From contig CM077115.1 in assembly GCA_039619475.1 (NCBI GenBank), forward strand, positions 221,511,291 to 221,575,290: a stretch of DNA of 64,000 bases, written 5' to 3'. Below, piece by piece: positions 47,838 through 58,774 of the stretch. The notes beneath the pieces are model-generated. The model was not told where the DNA came from and did not search any database. It saw only the letters and a program-made list of their open reading frames with translations. Each line of letters opens with the position of its first letter. Within the stretch, counting starts at the first letter, position 1. The translations under genes were made by a program, and so were the position numbers. The DNA comes from Icerya purchasi (lineage: Eukaryota > Arthropoda > Insecta > Hemiptera > Monophlebidae).

Positions 47838-48494
47838 AATTTTTTTAAAAAAATAAGTTGTGGGTCTCACAGGACAAATATGCCCGTTGTGTGAGTGCCC
47901 GACGCTCTTATTAACGTTCAATCAAAAAATATATACAATACAAAAATTATAATTTATCTTAAATTATTCTATAATCATAATATTAGAACTCTAGCGTTAA
48001 GATTCAACCATCATCGCGATAATCAACTGAGAAAAAATATCCTCGACATAAACAACCTCCAAATGCTTACTGATTTTATTATTAAAACAAAAATAATCAA
48101 TGATATATAAATGACCTTTAATCGAGTAATAGCCATATAGGCACTAACTACTCGTATAAATAAAAAAAAAAAAAAAAAAAAGTATAAATATATATATACG
48201 CATGCAACTACGTAACACGCCCCGTAATACGTATCTGTACATTATCACATGCCGGCAGTTCAATATTTAAAATGGGAAACATAATCTTCTTTACGACTTA
48301 ATGTCCGGTAAAGACATTAGGAAGTCAAAAACAAAAACGTATAAAGAAAAGAGCATTAAAAGGTAGAGAGATTCAGAACGTAGCTTGTTGTTCAATCTTT
48401 GCACCATTCCTTTAACCAATTTTCCACCTCCTTTTTCCACACACCAATTCTTTTTTCCTCTAATATATGATTCGGGATTGTACTTATTAATTTA
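47838..48494 (-). mobile_element. Older LINE copy, 3' end (left part of a split element)
   Basis: This is the reverse complement of the 3' end of the younger LINE (equivalent to about 53359-53850). It covers the last coding residues, the 3' untranslated region and the tail, which is a short T run at 47839-47846 on the plus strand. Counted by eye, about a dozen differences occur over 300 bp. It stops exactly at ...TTATTAATTTA (48494), where the younger element begins. The other part of the same copy is at 53868-54593. Confidence 0.9.
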
Positions 48495-48906
48495 GGATGA
48501 GAACTTGCAACGAATTATTATTCAAGTTTGCCAGAAAATTGGGGTCAAGATTAAGGAAGATGATATTGTGGCGACGCACAGGCTACCTTCAAGGAATGTG
48601 AGTCTGCCGAAACCGATAATATTGAAAACAACCAGGAAATTAGCGGATAAAATTTTAGACAAAAAAAGAGAACGCCGAATCTTGGACAAAGAAATTAGTA
48701 ATAATTTAAGTAGTGAACGACAGGTTTACATAAACGAAAATCTGTCGAGGTATTACAAAGATTTGCTATGGAAGGTGAGGCAAAAAGCGAAATTACTGAA
48801 TTTTCGATTCGTCTGGTCGAAAAGAGGGAAAATTTACGTTAGGAAGGACCAGGAAGCTCACGTACTTCACATCCGATCCGAAGCGGATTTAAATAAATTA
48901 TTATAA
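48495..48906 (+). pseudogene. LINE ORF1, C-terminal FP-like domain (5'-truncated)
   Basis: About 136 residues remain, open up to the stop at 48904-48906. The pattern is IIIQVCQKIGVKIKEDDIVA, THRLPSRN, PIILKTTRKLADKI, RQVYINENLSRYYKDLLWKV, FRFVWSKRGKIYVRKDQEA and IRSEADLNKLL. This is the domain related to baculovirus FP proteins that forms the C-terminal half of ORF1 in many arthropod LINEs ('HR.G', 'P.IV.F', 'IYVNE.LT', '.WT..GKI..R'). In such elements it follows a coiled coil and is thought to bind the element's RNA. The N-terminal half is missing because of 5' truncation at the insertion junction. The surviving frame has no internal stop. Confidence 0.85.
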
Positions 48907-49817
48907 ATGTTATTATAAATGTTTTGTTAGTTTCCGTGTGTGCAGGAATGAATGTGGTGCGCGTGTACTGTGTCGATCTACGGCGTCGGCTGGGCAAGGC
49001 GGTTAAGGGAGTGTATATGCGTGAAGATGATAAGAGGAAATCCGAGATCTCTGTAAAAGTGCAGTGTGTGATGGTATGTGTGCGATGGTTTATGTGCGTA
49101 ATGTATGTTGATGTTTATAAGTGTGCTTGTGTGTTCAGGTGGTGTAGAACGGTTCAGTGGTACTCTAGAGTCGATGAGGTATGTCTGTCAGTTGGTCGAT
49201 GCGCGAGATAGTGTGTTCTTGTTCTTTGTTGTATGATGCAGATACGGAAAGAAAGTTCAGACGTTTAAAATCGAATGTTGTTGACGTGAGAGAGAACCGT
49301 GAGCGTGTAGTGTCAGTAAGTGCAACTGTCGCTTGGCCGGGGTCGTATCTTTATTGTAAGGGACTTCGTGCGGTGGTGGTTAATTTGTTGCTATTCACTA
49401 TTTCCTTCTTCTGTTTTATTTTAGATGCACTCCATTGCGATAAAATTAAATCGATTTTTTCTATGTATATAGTGTACAGAGCGTTCAACTGTAATTTGTC
49501 AGTGAGTGTGCGGAAGTGTGATTGTGTCTATATAATGTGGGTGTGTTTATATGTGTATACTAGATATTCTGTCTTATAATCGGTATATTAATATCCTAGT
49601 CCAATTACTGATAATTTTGGCGATTAGTAGTGCAACATCGATAACCGTTTTCCGAATACAATCTGTGATAGCTCAATATTTGTCGAAATATGATCAATTC
49701 TTTTCCTCTATACCGTACTTTAACGTTACACTATTGTCGTCTATAATTCAATTTTGCAAAAAAGAAAAAAAAAAAAAAAAGAAAAAAAAGAGCTATCATT
49801 TCCAGTAATAATAGCTT
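48907..49817 (+). other. G/T-rich spacer between ORF1 and ORF2 of the LINE
   Basis: About 900 bp separate the ORF1 stop from the first recognisable endonuclease residues. The first 650 bp are strongly G/T-rich (repeated GTGTG, TGTGCG and GTATG words), unlike the AT-rich elements around it. Open frames of 95-133 residues cross it, but none shows a domain. An A run at 49768-49788 precedes the endonuclease. It may be an unusual inter-ORF region or a later insertion. Confidence 0.5.
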
Positions 49818-50610
49818 TTGATTCTCTTCTCAAATATGATTTCTCTAATTCAATATCGCAGTAAACAAAATTGCAACAATTATATTAATATCAAAAAATG
49901 GACTGACAATGTAAACAGCATACTAAATGTAAATAATTCACTACAAATTAATACGGAGCTTTTTCATGTGTTGCACTTAAACATAATAACCCTGAGTCGT
50001 AACTGGGATGAATTTATAACTTAAATTCACAGGTCATATTTAAGTGTCATCATATTAACTGAAATTAATATAAGTAAGGATGAATTAAATCTATATAGTA
50101 TAACTGGATTCACGAATATTGGACTACAAAGACCTATAGGGTTTAATGGAGGAATACTTGTGTTTATAAATAATAAGTTTAAATATCACGTTCGGGAGGT
50201 TAATAATAGACCAAGTATGGACCTGGTGATGACAGATATAGAGATTTGCAAAAACAACCCTTTACGCTTAATTGCTATGTACAGATCGCCGAGTAAAAAC
50301 GTAGGCGAATTTATAAACGAATCCGTTTCACTCTTAAAAAAATTAAGCAATAAAGATAATTTCCTGATTTGTGGTGATTTTAATATTGATTTATCTATTC
50401 GTAATGTACAGGCTGAGAATTTTTTAAACGTAATTTATGGGTCAGGAGGAATACAGTTAATAAATGGAATTACGAGAGAAGAAGAACGGATTGATAGAAG
50501 TACTCAGTCTCATGTGTAGACAACATATTTATTAAGTATAATACAAATGAAATTACTTCGGGAATTATTCACTCGAAAATATCGGATCATTATATCATTT
50601 GTTGTGCATT
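49818..50610 (+). pseudogene. LINE ORF2, AP endonuclease domain, broken
   Basis: Blocks in order: FHVLHLNIITLSRNWDEFIT (N-terminal 'LN.RSL.KN.DE'), a stop at 50022-50024, then after a shift VIILTEINIS (catalytic E of 'LTE.W', with N in place of W). Then come YSITGFTNIGLQR, RLIAMYRSPSKNVGEFI, NFLICGDFNIDLSIR (catalytic GDFN), and QLINGITREEERID. After a frameshift at about 50518, CVDNIFIKYN is followed by HSKISDHYIICCAF with the catalytic SDH. All active-site residues are present, so decay is by a few stops and shifts rather than by loss of motifs. In the living element this domain nicks target DNA to prime reverse transcription. Confidence 0.9.
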
Positions 50611-51916
50611 TAGTATCTCAAATCGGACTTTTCAATCTATCAGTAACCCTTGGAAATATGTTTTCGATGGAAAGAGATTGCATAATAAGATAATTAATCG
50701 TAACCGGAATGAGGTAAGGTGCGCTACAACGTCAGGAAATATATATGATAATATACAGTCAGTTTTTAAAGGCCTTTACAAAGAATGCAAAATAGAAGTA
50801 CCGCAGAGTAAAAAGGTGACTAAATACTGTCCTAAAAATGAATGGATGAGTCAAAGAATAATCAATTTTTTATGAAAATCAAAGATCAGTATTTTAAACT
50901 TAGTAAAAGAAATATAGAACCAATACTGGATACAAAAACTTCTTTAGAAAATATCGAAATACAATTACAACTGAAATAAGGAATGCGAAACAGAATTATT
51001 ATCGGAGTCAAATAGTTAAAGCTGACAATGACTGTAAAAAAGTATGGAATGTAATTAATAATATTGTTGATAAAAACAATAAAACATCAATCGATGATTT
51101 CATCGTTAAACATTTTGGAAATACTGCATCAGTTGCTGAACAATTTAGTGATTATTTTATATGTTCAGTAGAACATCATAGACACGAATTTCACATTCAG
51201 TTATTGAATTCGAATTTTGATAATCGTATTTATTCTTCCTTTTTTATTCCGCCAGCAAATAAATACTAAATAGAAGTAATAATTAATGATCTAAAAGTTT
51301 ATAAGGCACCTGGATGGGATGAAATTAGGGTTAAAGATATAAAACAAAACTTAAATCTTTTTGTTCCTATTTTGACTAACATGGTTAACTATTCTATAAA
51401 GGAAGCTATTACTCCTGATGGGCTTAAAAGAGGTATTGTTAGACCAATATATAAAAAAAGAATGAAGAATCAGTATGAAAACTACCGTCCAATCACAATA
51501 ACATCTGTGATAACTAAAATTTTAGAACACTACATTGATAAACACTTAAGAAATTATCTGGAAAAAAACAATCTACTCTACGAAAACCAACACGGTTTTA
51601 GAGAAAAAAGATCCACGATAACATTATTGAGAACAATTGTAAATAGGATAAATATGGGACTGTCGATGGGGAACCAATTTTTAATTTCATTTATTGACCT
51701 ATCCAAAGCGTTTGATTTAGTTGATCATGAATTACTGATCAAGGATTTAGAAAATCTAGGCATTAAAAACAATCAACTTGAGTGGTTTAAGAATTATATA
51801 ACAAATAGGAAAGGTATGGTCAAAATTGCAGGGAATATAAGTAATGAAAAAATATTCATTATGGAGTAGGTCAGGGTACCATATTGGCCCCGATTCTTTT
51901 TCTTATTTATACCAAC
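50611..51916 (+). pseudogene. LINE ORF2, linker and first half of reverse transcriptase
   Basis: After a frameshifted linker (NPWKYVFDGKRLHNKIINRN; EIRNAKQNYYRSQIVKADND) the reverse transcriptase begins with VYKAPGWDEIRVKDI near 51300. It continues in a 165-residue open piece at 51372-51869 with IVRPIYKK, NYRPITITSVITKILEHYID (motif 1-2), YENQHGFREKRSTITLL and FLISFIDLSKAFDLVDHELL (motif A with the catalytic Asp). After a one-base shift, GVGQGTILAPILFLIYTN (motif B) ends at 51916. There the coding sequence is interrupted by 661 bp of unrelated DNA. The usual GVPQG has G in place of P. Confidence 0.92.
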
Positions 51917-52417
51917 TCGTATTATCGGTCAACAACTAAGTGGAATTATAAGTATTTTTCTTCCGTAAACTGCTTGTGAACTGCCAATAATAAGTAAATA
52001 AATAAATGAATGTCCAAAAATTGCAGTATTAGTCATATGTTAAAACCGAATTTTATTCACTATATTCACATATTTATAACCATGTCCCAAAAAATGTCCC
52101 AGAAAAATGTCCCAATTTTATGTAACATTTGTTATATTTTGTAGGATTTTTGTTATTGTTATTTAAAAAATGTCACAATTTTATGTAATGAAATATGTAA
52201 CGAAAAATGTAACGACAAAAAGGTCTTAATTTTATATAACGGAAGGTAAATGTTAGAATAGGATTTTTGTGGTTATGTTATTTTTTGTGTGTGTTGATGC
52301 CAGTAAGAATTACGTTGTAAATTTTGATAATTTTATACAAAGTATAGAAGAGAAAGAGACAGAAATGAAAGCAAGAGGGGTCAAGGGGCACAGCCCCTTG
52401 CGAGGCCAAAATGGCCG

Positions 52418-52470
<53 letters not shown>

Positions 52471-52577
52471 TTTGTTTATAAGGAAAATTAAAATATTTAT
52501 TTTTAACAAAAGTTGCATATAATTCATGCACTTAACTATTTTCTTTTAAATGTAATGATCACGTTCGTTACACAAAC
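51917..52577 (+). mobile_element. Insertion inside the reverse transcriptase, containing a (TA)n-linked repeat
   Basis: The reading frame stops making sense after LFLIYTN and resumes at ILKMQVFADD. The inserted 661 bp consist of about 166 bp of AT-rich DNA, the (TA)n-linked unit at 52083-52467, and about 110 bp of AT-rich DNA. No poly-A or terminal inverted repeat was found at the two edges, and a target duplication is not evident. A few residues of the original protein between motifs B and C may have been deleted. Confidence 0.75.
52083..52467 (+). repeat. (TA)n-linked repeat, second near-identical copy
   Basis: The same unit as 40851-41216, from CATGTCCCAAAAAATGTCCC to GGCCGAGTT and a (TA)n tail of about 23 units. 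One frame encodes VVNFDNFIQSIEEKETEMKA. Near-identity to the copy 11 kb away, in otherwise decayed surroundings, points to recent dispersal or gene conversion. Confidence 0.9.
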
Positions 52578-53460
52578 ATATTAAAAATGCAAGTTTTTGC
52601 TGATGATATTGCGTTGTTAATCGAGCACAACAATTTTGAGATGGCGGAAAAATTACTACAAGATTATGTAGATAATTTTAGTAAATGGGCACATGATAGA
52701 AAGTTATGTATAAACATAAATAAATCAAAAGTATTACACATTCGGAATAGTTCTAAATATAAAATACGCGATCCGCGAATTATCCTCCACAGTAACAATT
52801 GCATTCATGAGCTTCATGTAAATATCAACACCCATTTATGTCCTTGTCCACCGTTAGAAAACGTAAATGACTTTAAATATTTAAGTGTATATATAGATAA
52901 ATCCCTGAATTGGAAAAAACACATTTTAAGTTTAAACTCAAAAATAAGACAGACAATTCCAGCTTTATATAAAATAAAGCAGGTACTATCATATCAAACA
53001 CTACGTATATATTATAACTCAATTATAATGTCTAGAATTTTATATGGAATTCAAATATGGGGCGAGGCTAAGAAAACTGAAATAAATAAAATAAGTAAAA
53101 TACAGAAGAGGTGTTTGAAACTCATACTCCCCATTGGAAGCAAAACGTCCCTGGATCAATTATGTATGGAAGGAAAACAATGAAATGTCCCCCAAGATGT
53201 ACTATTACTATTACAGACTGCTAGAATTTAACGTCAATAATATAAAATTACCATCTAGGCAAAAAACTAGATTGACAAGAAACCAAAGTAATACATACTA
53301 CATCTATCCTCGTGGGGTAAATCTGCGAATTGATAATACGGATAATTCGGTTTTAATTAAATTAATAAGTACAATCCCGAATCGTATATTAGAGAAAAAA
53401 AGAATTGGTGTGTGGAAAAAGGAGGTGGAAAATTGGCTAAAGGAATGGTGCAAAGATTAA
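52578..53460 (+). pseudogene. LINE ORF2, second half of reverse transcriptase and C-terminus
   Basis: The piece reads ILKMQVFADDIALLIEHN (motif C with the catalytic FADD), then KWAHDRKLCININKSKVLHI, VNDFKYLSVYIDKSLNWKKH, ALYKIKQVLSYQTLRIYYNS, RILYGIQIWGEAKKTEINKI and RCLKLILPIGSKTSLDQL up to a stop at 53181-53183. From about 53150 the next frame continues with INYVWKENNEMSPKMYYYYY, RLLEFNVNNIKLPSRQKTRL, NTYYIYPRGVNLRIDN and RIGVWKKEVENWLKEWCKD, ending at 53460. This is the palm-thumb and C-terminal part typical of such LINEs. The frame change near 53140-53180 also occurs, with the same bases, in the older copy at 53868-54593. Confidence 0.92.
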
Positions 53461-53867
53461 ACAACAAGCTACGTTCTGAATCTCTCTACCTTTTAATGAT
53501 CCTTTCTTTTTACGTTTTTGTTTTTGTTTTTGACTTCCTAGTGTCTTTACCGGACATTAAGTCGTAAAGAAGATTATGTTTCCCATTTTAAATATTGAAC
53601 TGTCGGCATGTGATAATGTACAGATACGTATTACGGGGCGTGTTACGTAGTTGCATGCGTATATATATTTATACTTAATCTTAACGCTAGAGTACTAATA
53701 TTATGATTATAGAATAAGTTAAGATAAATTATAATTTTTATATTGTATATATTTTTTTTGAATAAACGTTAATAAGAGTGTCGGGCACTCGCACAACGGG
53801 CATATTTGCCCTGTGAGACCCACAACTTATTTCAAACAAAACAAAAAAAAAAAAAAAAAAAAAAAAA

Positions 53868-54593
53868 TTAAAACCGAATATCACCTGTGTTATCAATTCG
53901 CAGATTTACCCCACGAGGATAGATGTAGTATGTATTACTTTGGTTTCTTGTCAATCGAGTTTTTTGCCTAGATGGTAATTTTATATTATTGACGTTAAAT
54001 TCTAGCAGTCTGTAATAGTAATAGTACATCTTGGGGGACATTTCATTGTTTTCCTTCCATACATAATTGATCCAGGGACGTTTTGCTTCCAATGGGGAGT
54101 ATGAGTTTCAAACACCTCTTCTGTATTTTATTTATTTCAGTTTTCTTAGCCTCACATAATATATTTGAATTCCATATAAAATTCTAGACATTATAATTGA
54201 GTTATAGTATATACGTAGTGTTCGATATGATAGTTACCTGCTTTATTTTATATAAAGCTGGAATTGTCTGTCTTATTTTTGAGTTTAAACTTCGAATGTG
54301 TTTTTTCCAATTCAGGGATTTATCTATATGTACATCTAAATATTTAAAGTCATTTACGTTTTCTAACGGTGGACAAGGACATAAATGGGTGTTGATATTT
54401 GCATGAAGATCATGAATGCAATTGTTACTGTGGAGGATAATTCGCGGATCGCGTATTTTATATTTAGAACTATTCTGAATGTGTAATACTTTTTGATTTA
54501 TTTATGTTTATACATAACTTCCTATCATCATGTGCCCATTTACTAAAATTATCTACATCATCTTGTAGTAATTTTTTCCGCCATCTCAAAATT
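53868..54593 (-). mobile_element. Older LINE copy, 5' part (right part of a split element)
   Basis: This is the reverse complement of the younger LINE's segment 52632-53359. Read on the minus strand it runs from AATTTTGAGATGGCGG (near 54593) through the NKSKV, NDFKYL and LQLW-equivalent blocks, then WINYVWKENNEMSPK, to NLRIDNT and the junction at 53868. It starts just after the FADD motif, so the copy was 5'-truncated when it inserted. Together with 47838-48494 it forms one continuous element of about 1.4 kb interrupted by the younger LINE. Confidence 0.92.
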
Positions 54594-54799
54594 ACATTAC
54601 TTAAATTCTTTACTAAAGCTCAAGAACGGGGGAAATATTTATAGTATAATTTATTAATAGAGCAAAATTAACAAGTTCGATCAAGCATGCTGTTTCTCGT
54701 ATGTTAACTTAAAGATAACCATAATATTTACATTCTCATAATACTAAATTCAAAACAAAGAAATCTGATTTTTCTCGCCCCAACGGGGGCTACAGGTCA

Positions 54800-55192
54800 T
54801 TTTTTGCGCTTTTTTGAACTTATCGCCAACTTTTCAAAAGTTTCGTTAAGGAAATGAAACACGGTTTTGCTTGCGATAAACCGGCTATCTTTAAATTGTC
54901 ATGACGGAAGAAAAAAATATTTTTTTCAAAAATTTCGAGCTTTCGGCGCTCCGAGGACTAATTGTGAAGTTAGAAATTCGAATGCTCCAAACTAGAAAAT
55001 TATACGCATATCTTTAACTCTGTTCAAAATTTTATAACTACAATACGTTAATTTTTGCGTTTTTTTGAATTTTCCGCCAACTTTGAAAGTTTCCTTAAGG
55101 AAATGAAATACGGCTTTGTCCCCGACAAATAGCGCGAGCTTTCCATCAATATATGCCGGAAAAAAAAATATTTTTTTCAAAGCTTCCGAGCT
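54800..55192. repeat. Tandem duplication, unit about 252 bp
   Basis: The segments 54800-54944 and 55052-55192 match in order: TTTTTGCG.TTTTTTGAA, CGCCAACTTT, AAAGTTTC.TTAAGGAAATG, A.ACGG.TTTG, and AAAAAAATATTTTTTTCAAA followed by a CGAGCTTT end. Identity is moderate, so the duplication is old. No coding. Confidence 0.8.
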
Positions 55193-58100
55193 TTTTTTCT
55201 ATTAAGCAGTTCTTTATATGTATGTGTCTGAGATACGTTTTGATTTTCTTAACATTTTTACTCAGGCTATTTCTTACGTAAACATGCTATTTTTACCCTA
55301 TTTTTGGCCCAAAAAGAAGGATTTGGGGGGGGGGGGAATAATCTTTTAACCGTAATTTTTCGATTTTATGAAAGAGTTTCTGCGTTTTGTTTTATGATTT
55401 AGATTTCACTTTTAATAGGGTTATCATATCTGGTGATGAGTTATAAGAATATTGTGATTTTTGAGATCGTTTTAAATTCCGTTTTATTTATTCTTGACGG
55501 GTTTTGTAATCGGTGATTAGCTTAAAATTATAGATTGTCACAGACATAAGTTTAATTGTAATTTATGTTCCAATTCTGATAAGTCAAACCCTTTTCAAGC
55601 TATTGTGTATAATTGGGAATATTTTTGTCGTTTCTGAACCATCTTATTTGAATAATCCTAATAATTTAACTAAAACCGTCTGGGAAGTTTAAGAATACAT
55701 CCGATAATTGGACGCAACCGAAATTTCATCGAAAGTCGAAAAAAATTACTAAAACCCGAACTGATCCAAAACTTTGATTAAGAACTCTAACACTGAGCCA
55801 CCAGATTTCATATAAATGAAAAAATCGTTGGCGTGTCGGACATCCCCCTCCCGCCATGTAATACGTTTCTTACCGTTTACCTGCAGTCTAGGTACTTAGG
55901 TGACGGAAAGTTAGATGCGAAAGAATTTATTTCGAATACGTAGAGATTTAAAATCAAATTTATGCGGCAGATGTTCGAGATCTCAATAGAGTAACCCCCC
56001 CCATGCCGTAATAATACACCTGCGTGTCGAAGCTGCACGTCGTCGCGTTAAGCTCAGAATTACATCTCGCATTTCAATTACTAATAAAAGCCTTTTTCGA
56101 CTTTTGCGGAGGACGTGCAAGTCTGTTTCCGCGTAGGATAAATTTATTTTTTAATAAAAACCGACCGACTTTACTCAAGTTTTACACTCTACTCCCTGAA
56201 AATAATAACATTTTCAACTCTGTTAACCCGGTACAAGTGAAATTTGTGTTTTTTATTTCCAATGTGTGGCAGGGAGATTCGCATACCTAACCTCGACTGC
56301 ACCGTGGTAGATCAATTTGGCTACTGCTACAGCACACCTACCCTTGAACAATGCTCATTCTCTACTAATGCATAAATTTTCAATTGAAAGGCGAAACATC
56401 CTATAAAGCATTTTTATGATGTCTAAATGTTAAATTCTCCATTTACCTTTTGCAAAATGTAGACGAAATATAGTGGATGGCCGGTAGAGCCGGAAAGGAG
56501 TTACGTTTAGTATCCGCATGAAACTGCGCACACAGATGACCCCTACATTATACGAATGATCGATACATACTGCGAAACGTATGCATGTAAAAAAAAAACA
56601 AAAAAAAAACCCGACTAATCGGTACAAGATGACAAAAAATCTATGAGGCAACTAATTTCCGCAAAGAGGTTTACCATAAAGACTTAGCTGTTTATTAATT
56701 AATAACCGGTAAACTAAATCGTAATTAAATAAAATCGAAATAATTAAAACTTTGGACGATTTTTTTTTGATAATTATTACCGAAATAAATATGGTCCATA
56801 AACTGAATACGTTTAATAATAAACGGTCGTTTTTGCTAATTACAGAATAAACGGTCTGCAAATTGAGCACGTTTTTCGATAACATTTCATCGATTACTAC
56901 CACAAAGTGTGATGCATTCGGTATCGCAAAAACGAAAAAAACACGTACCCGATTCAAATGGAAATCGTAACGAAAGAGGAGAATGTGTTAATTAACATAT
57001 AAAGATGATCCAACACTCGATTAATTCGTTTGCAATCTATTCGCAAAACGAATTTTATTCCTTTTAAATCCGATTTCTAATTCCACACAAAATAGCTTCC
57101 CATTTTGAGCCCTTTATTATTATATCATTTCCTTATTTAATTGTCGGGCAACTGGAGTAGTTTTTTTCTGTAGTAAAATCACCGAAATTGCGCTATACGA
57201 TGTAGCAATCTTGCAAAGGAGTCCGTGTGGTCATATTCAGCTTTAGAAAGCAGTTTTTGATTTCTCTTTCCGGCTACTTTAAATTCAATGTAAAAATTGA
57301 AACAGACCTTTTTGAATAATACTTGAATAAAATACAAATTATGTACACATTCGCCGGCGGATAACGAGCGAATTATTAAAGTAGCGTATACTAAACGAAT
57401 TCATCAGCAAACTATATTTCTATGCTTCATGCGCAATCAAGCGTGCCACTCGTCGCACCTCCAAATTTGGATAATTGTTTTTTCTCTTTAATGACACGAA
57501 CTGCGTCCATATTGAAGCCGTCTATCCGGCGCGAAATATTTCTACAGTTTTAGCTAATTTATTTTCGCTTTTTAATTCCAAAATAATCTATCTTTTTCAG
57601 CTTCGTTCTACTACTATCTGACGACGATTTCGCGGATGATCACAATGCACAGTTTCAGCAGCAGAGAGGATGTTTTTATATCGTATTTTCCGCCTTCATT
57701 CGTTTCCGATAGGGTTACAGTGTAGCGTCTATATCATTCTGCATTTAAACAAACACCCTTATATAACGATTTTTAACGCAAGTGATTTTGTACGGAACAT
57801 AATTTTTTTGTTCACGGATGTGGGCATCCGGCTTTAGAAAGACTTCTAAAATTTTCAAGCATACAGTTCAATACAGAAAATTAAGTACAAAAACCATTTA
57901 TAAGGAAATCAGATTGTTATTGTAACATATAGAATGTGTATCCCTTTCCAGAAATGCTGGAATGTTATAGGTGATTTCAAAATTTCTTTGGTCAAACTAT
58001 CTCCTTCCGTAATAGATTATAGTTTCATAAAACGACAAAAAAAAAAAAAAAAGAAGAAAAGCGCTCATCTGTCTAAAACAAGAAATTATTCAATTTAGAT

Positions 58101-58774
58101 CGCGTAAATGGAGCTAAAAAATTGATCCGGTAACATCACAAAACCTACAACTTTCTAATGCACGAAAATACACTCTACCGTGGCATTATCAAAATGTAAA
58201 ATTTATATCCTTCGAGGCATACAAAAAAATGTCTTTCATTTAAACATCTAATTAAAAGTTGACAATTAGACTGTTTATCACTACAAACTTCATGCAGACG
58301 GGCTTAAAATAAAACAAGCAGATAAGCTGGGAAAAAAACCAATAGAAATCAACAAACATAGCAAGCTATTATTTTTTAACGTCATAACGCTCTTATATTT
58401 CATATATTAAAACGAATTGTAACTATTTCGACTTCTCTGATCATAAAATGTTAAATTAAAAATTATATTACTATTAAATTTTATAAATTTTGCGATAAAA
58501 AACCTGTTTTTAATATTTGATGTTAATCCACTGGAGCTAGCATTTACGAAGAACAAAAACAGTGATCCGGGTGTGAATTCTGTTTAAACACCTACATTAT
58601 GCAGTCTTACATTACACAGCCCTGCACTACACAGCTAAAATCGGAAAAGAAAAAAAAAAACGAATGATGAACGAAGGGAACTTAGCTTTCAACTGCGTGG
58701 ACTCTTGGAAAAATTCAAATAAAAGTTAAAAATGCGAAATTATTCTGTTTAATAGAAATGTTTAAAAAACATAC
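55193..58774. other. Long stretch without a recognisable gene
   Basis: A G run at about 55325-55336 and a C run at 55996-56003 stand out. Open pieces of up to 101 residues (56652-56957, minus) show nothing familiar. A runs lie at 56589-56609 and 58038-58053. Confidence 0.45.

Larger units (their letters stand above)
48495..53867 (+). mobile_element. Younger LINE copy inserted into the older one; 5'-truncated, poly-A tail
   Basis: A 5.37-kb non-LTR retrotransposon insertion. It starts inside ORF1 (the first codons read DENLQRIII) and runs through a long spacer, an AP endonuclease, a reverse transcriptase and a 3' untranslated region to an A run at 53843-53867. Within the reverse transcriptase it carries 661 bp of foreign DNA (51917-52577). 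The flanks rejoin to a continuous older LINE copy on the minus strand with no detectable target duplication. The FP-like ORF1 with AP endonuclease and no RNase H suggests the Jockey/CR1 group, but the clade is not firmly assigned. Frameshifts and stops make it non-autonomous now. Confidence 0.9.

Noticed and set aside
51917..52577. Helitron as the identity of the DNA inserted in the reverse transcriptase
   Set aside because: The left edge begins with TC, but no CTRR end with a preceding hairpin was found on the right. The class remains open.
47838..54593. Interpretation as a single LINE insertion rearranged by twin priming
   Set aside because: Twin priming gives one inverted segment beside the 3' segment of the same copy. 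Here the inner copy is complete to its own poly-A and duplicates sequence present in the flanks, so a nested insertion of two copies fits better.
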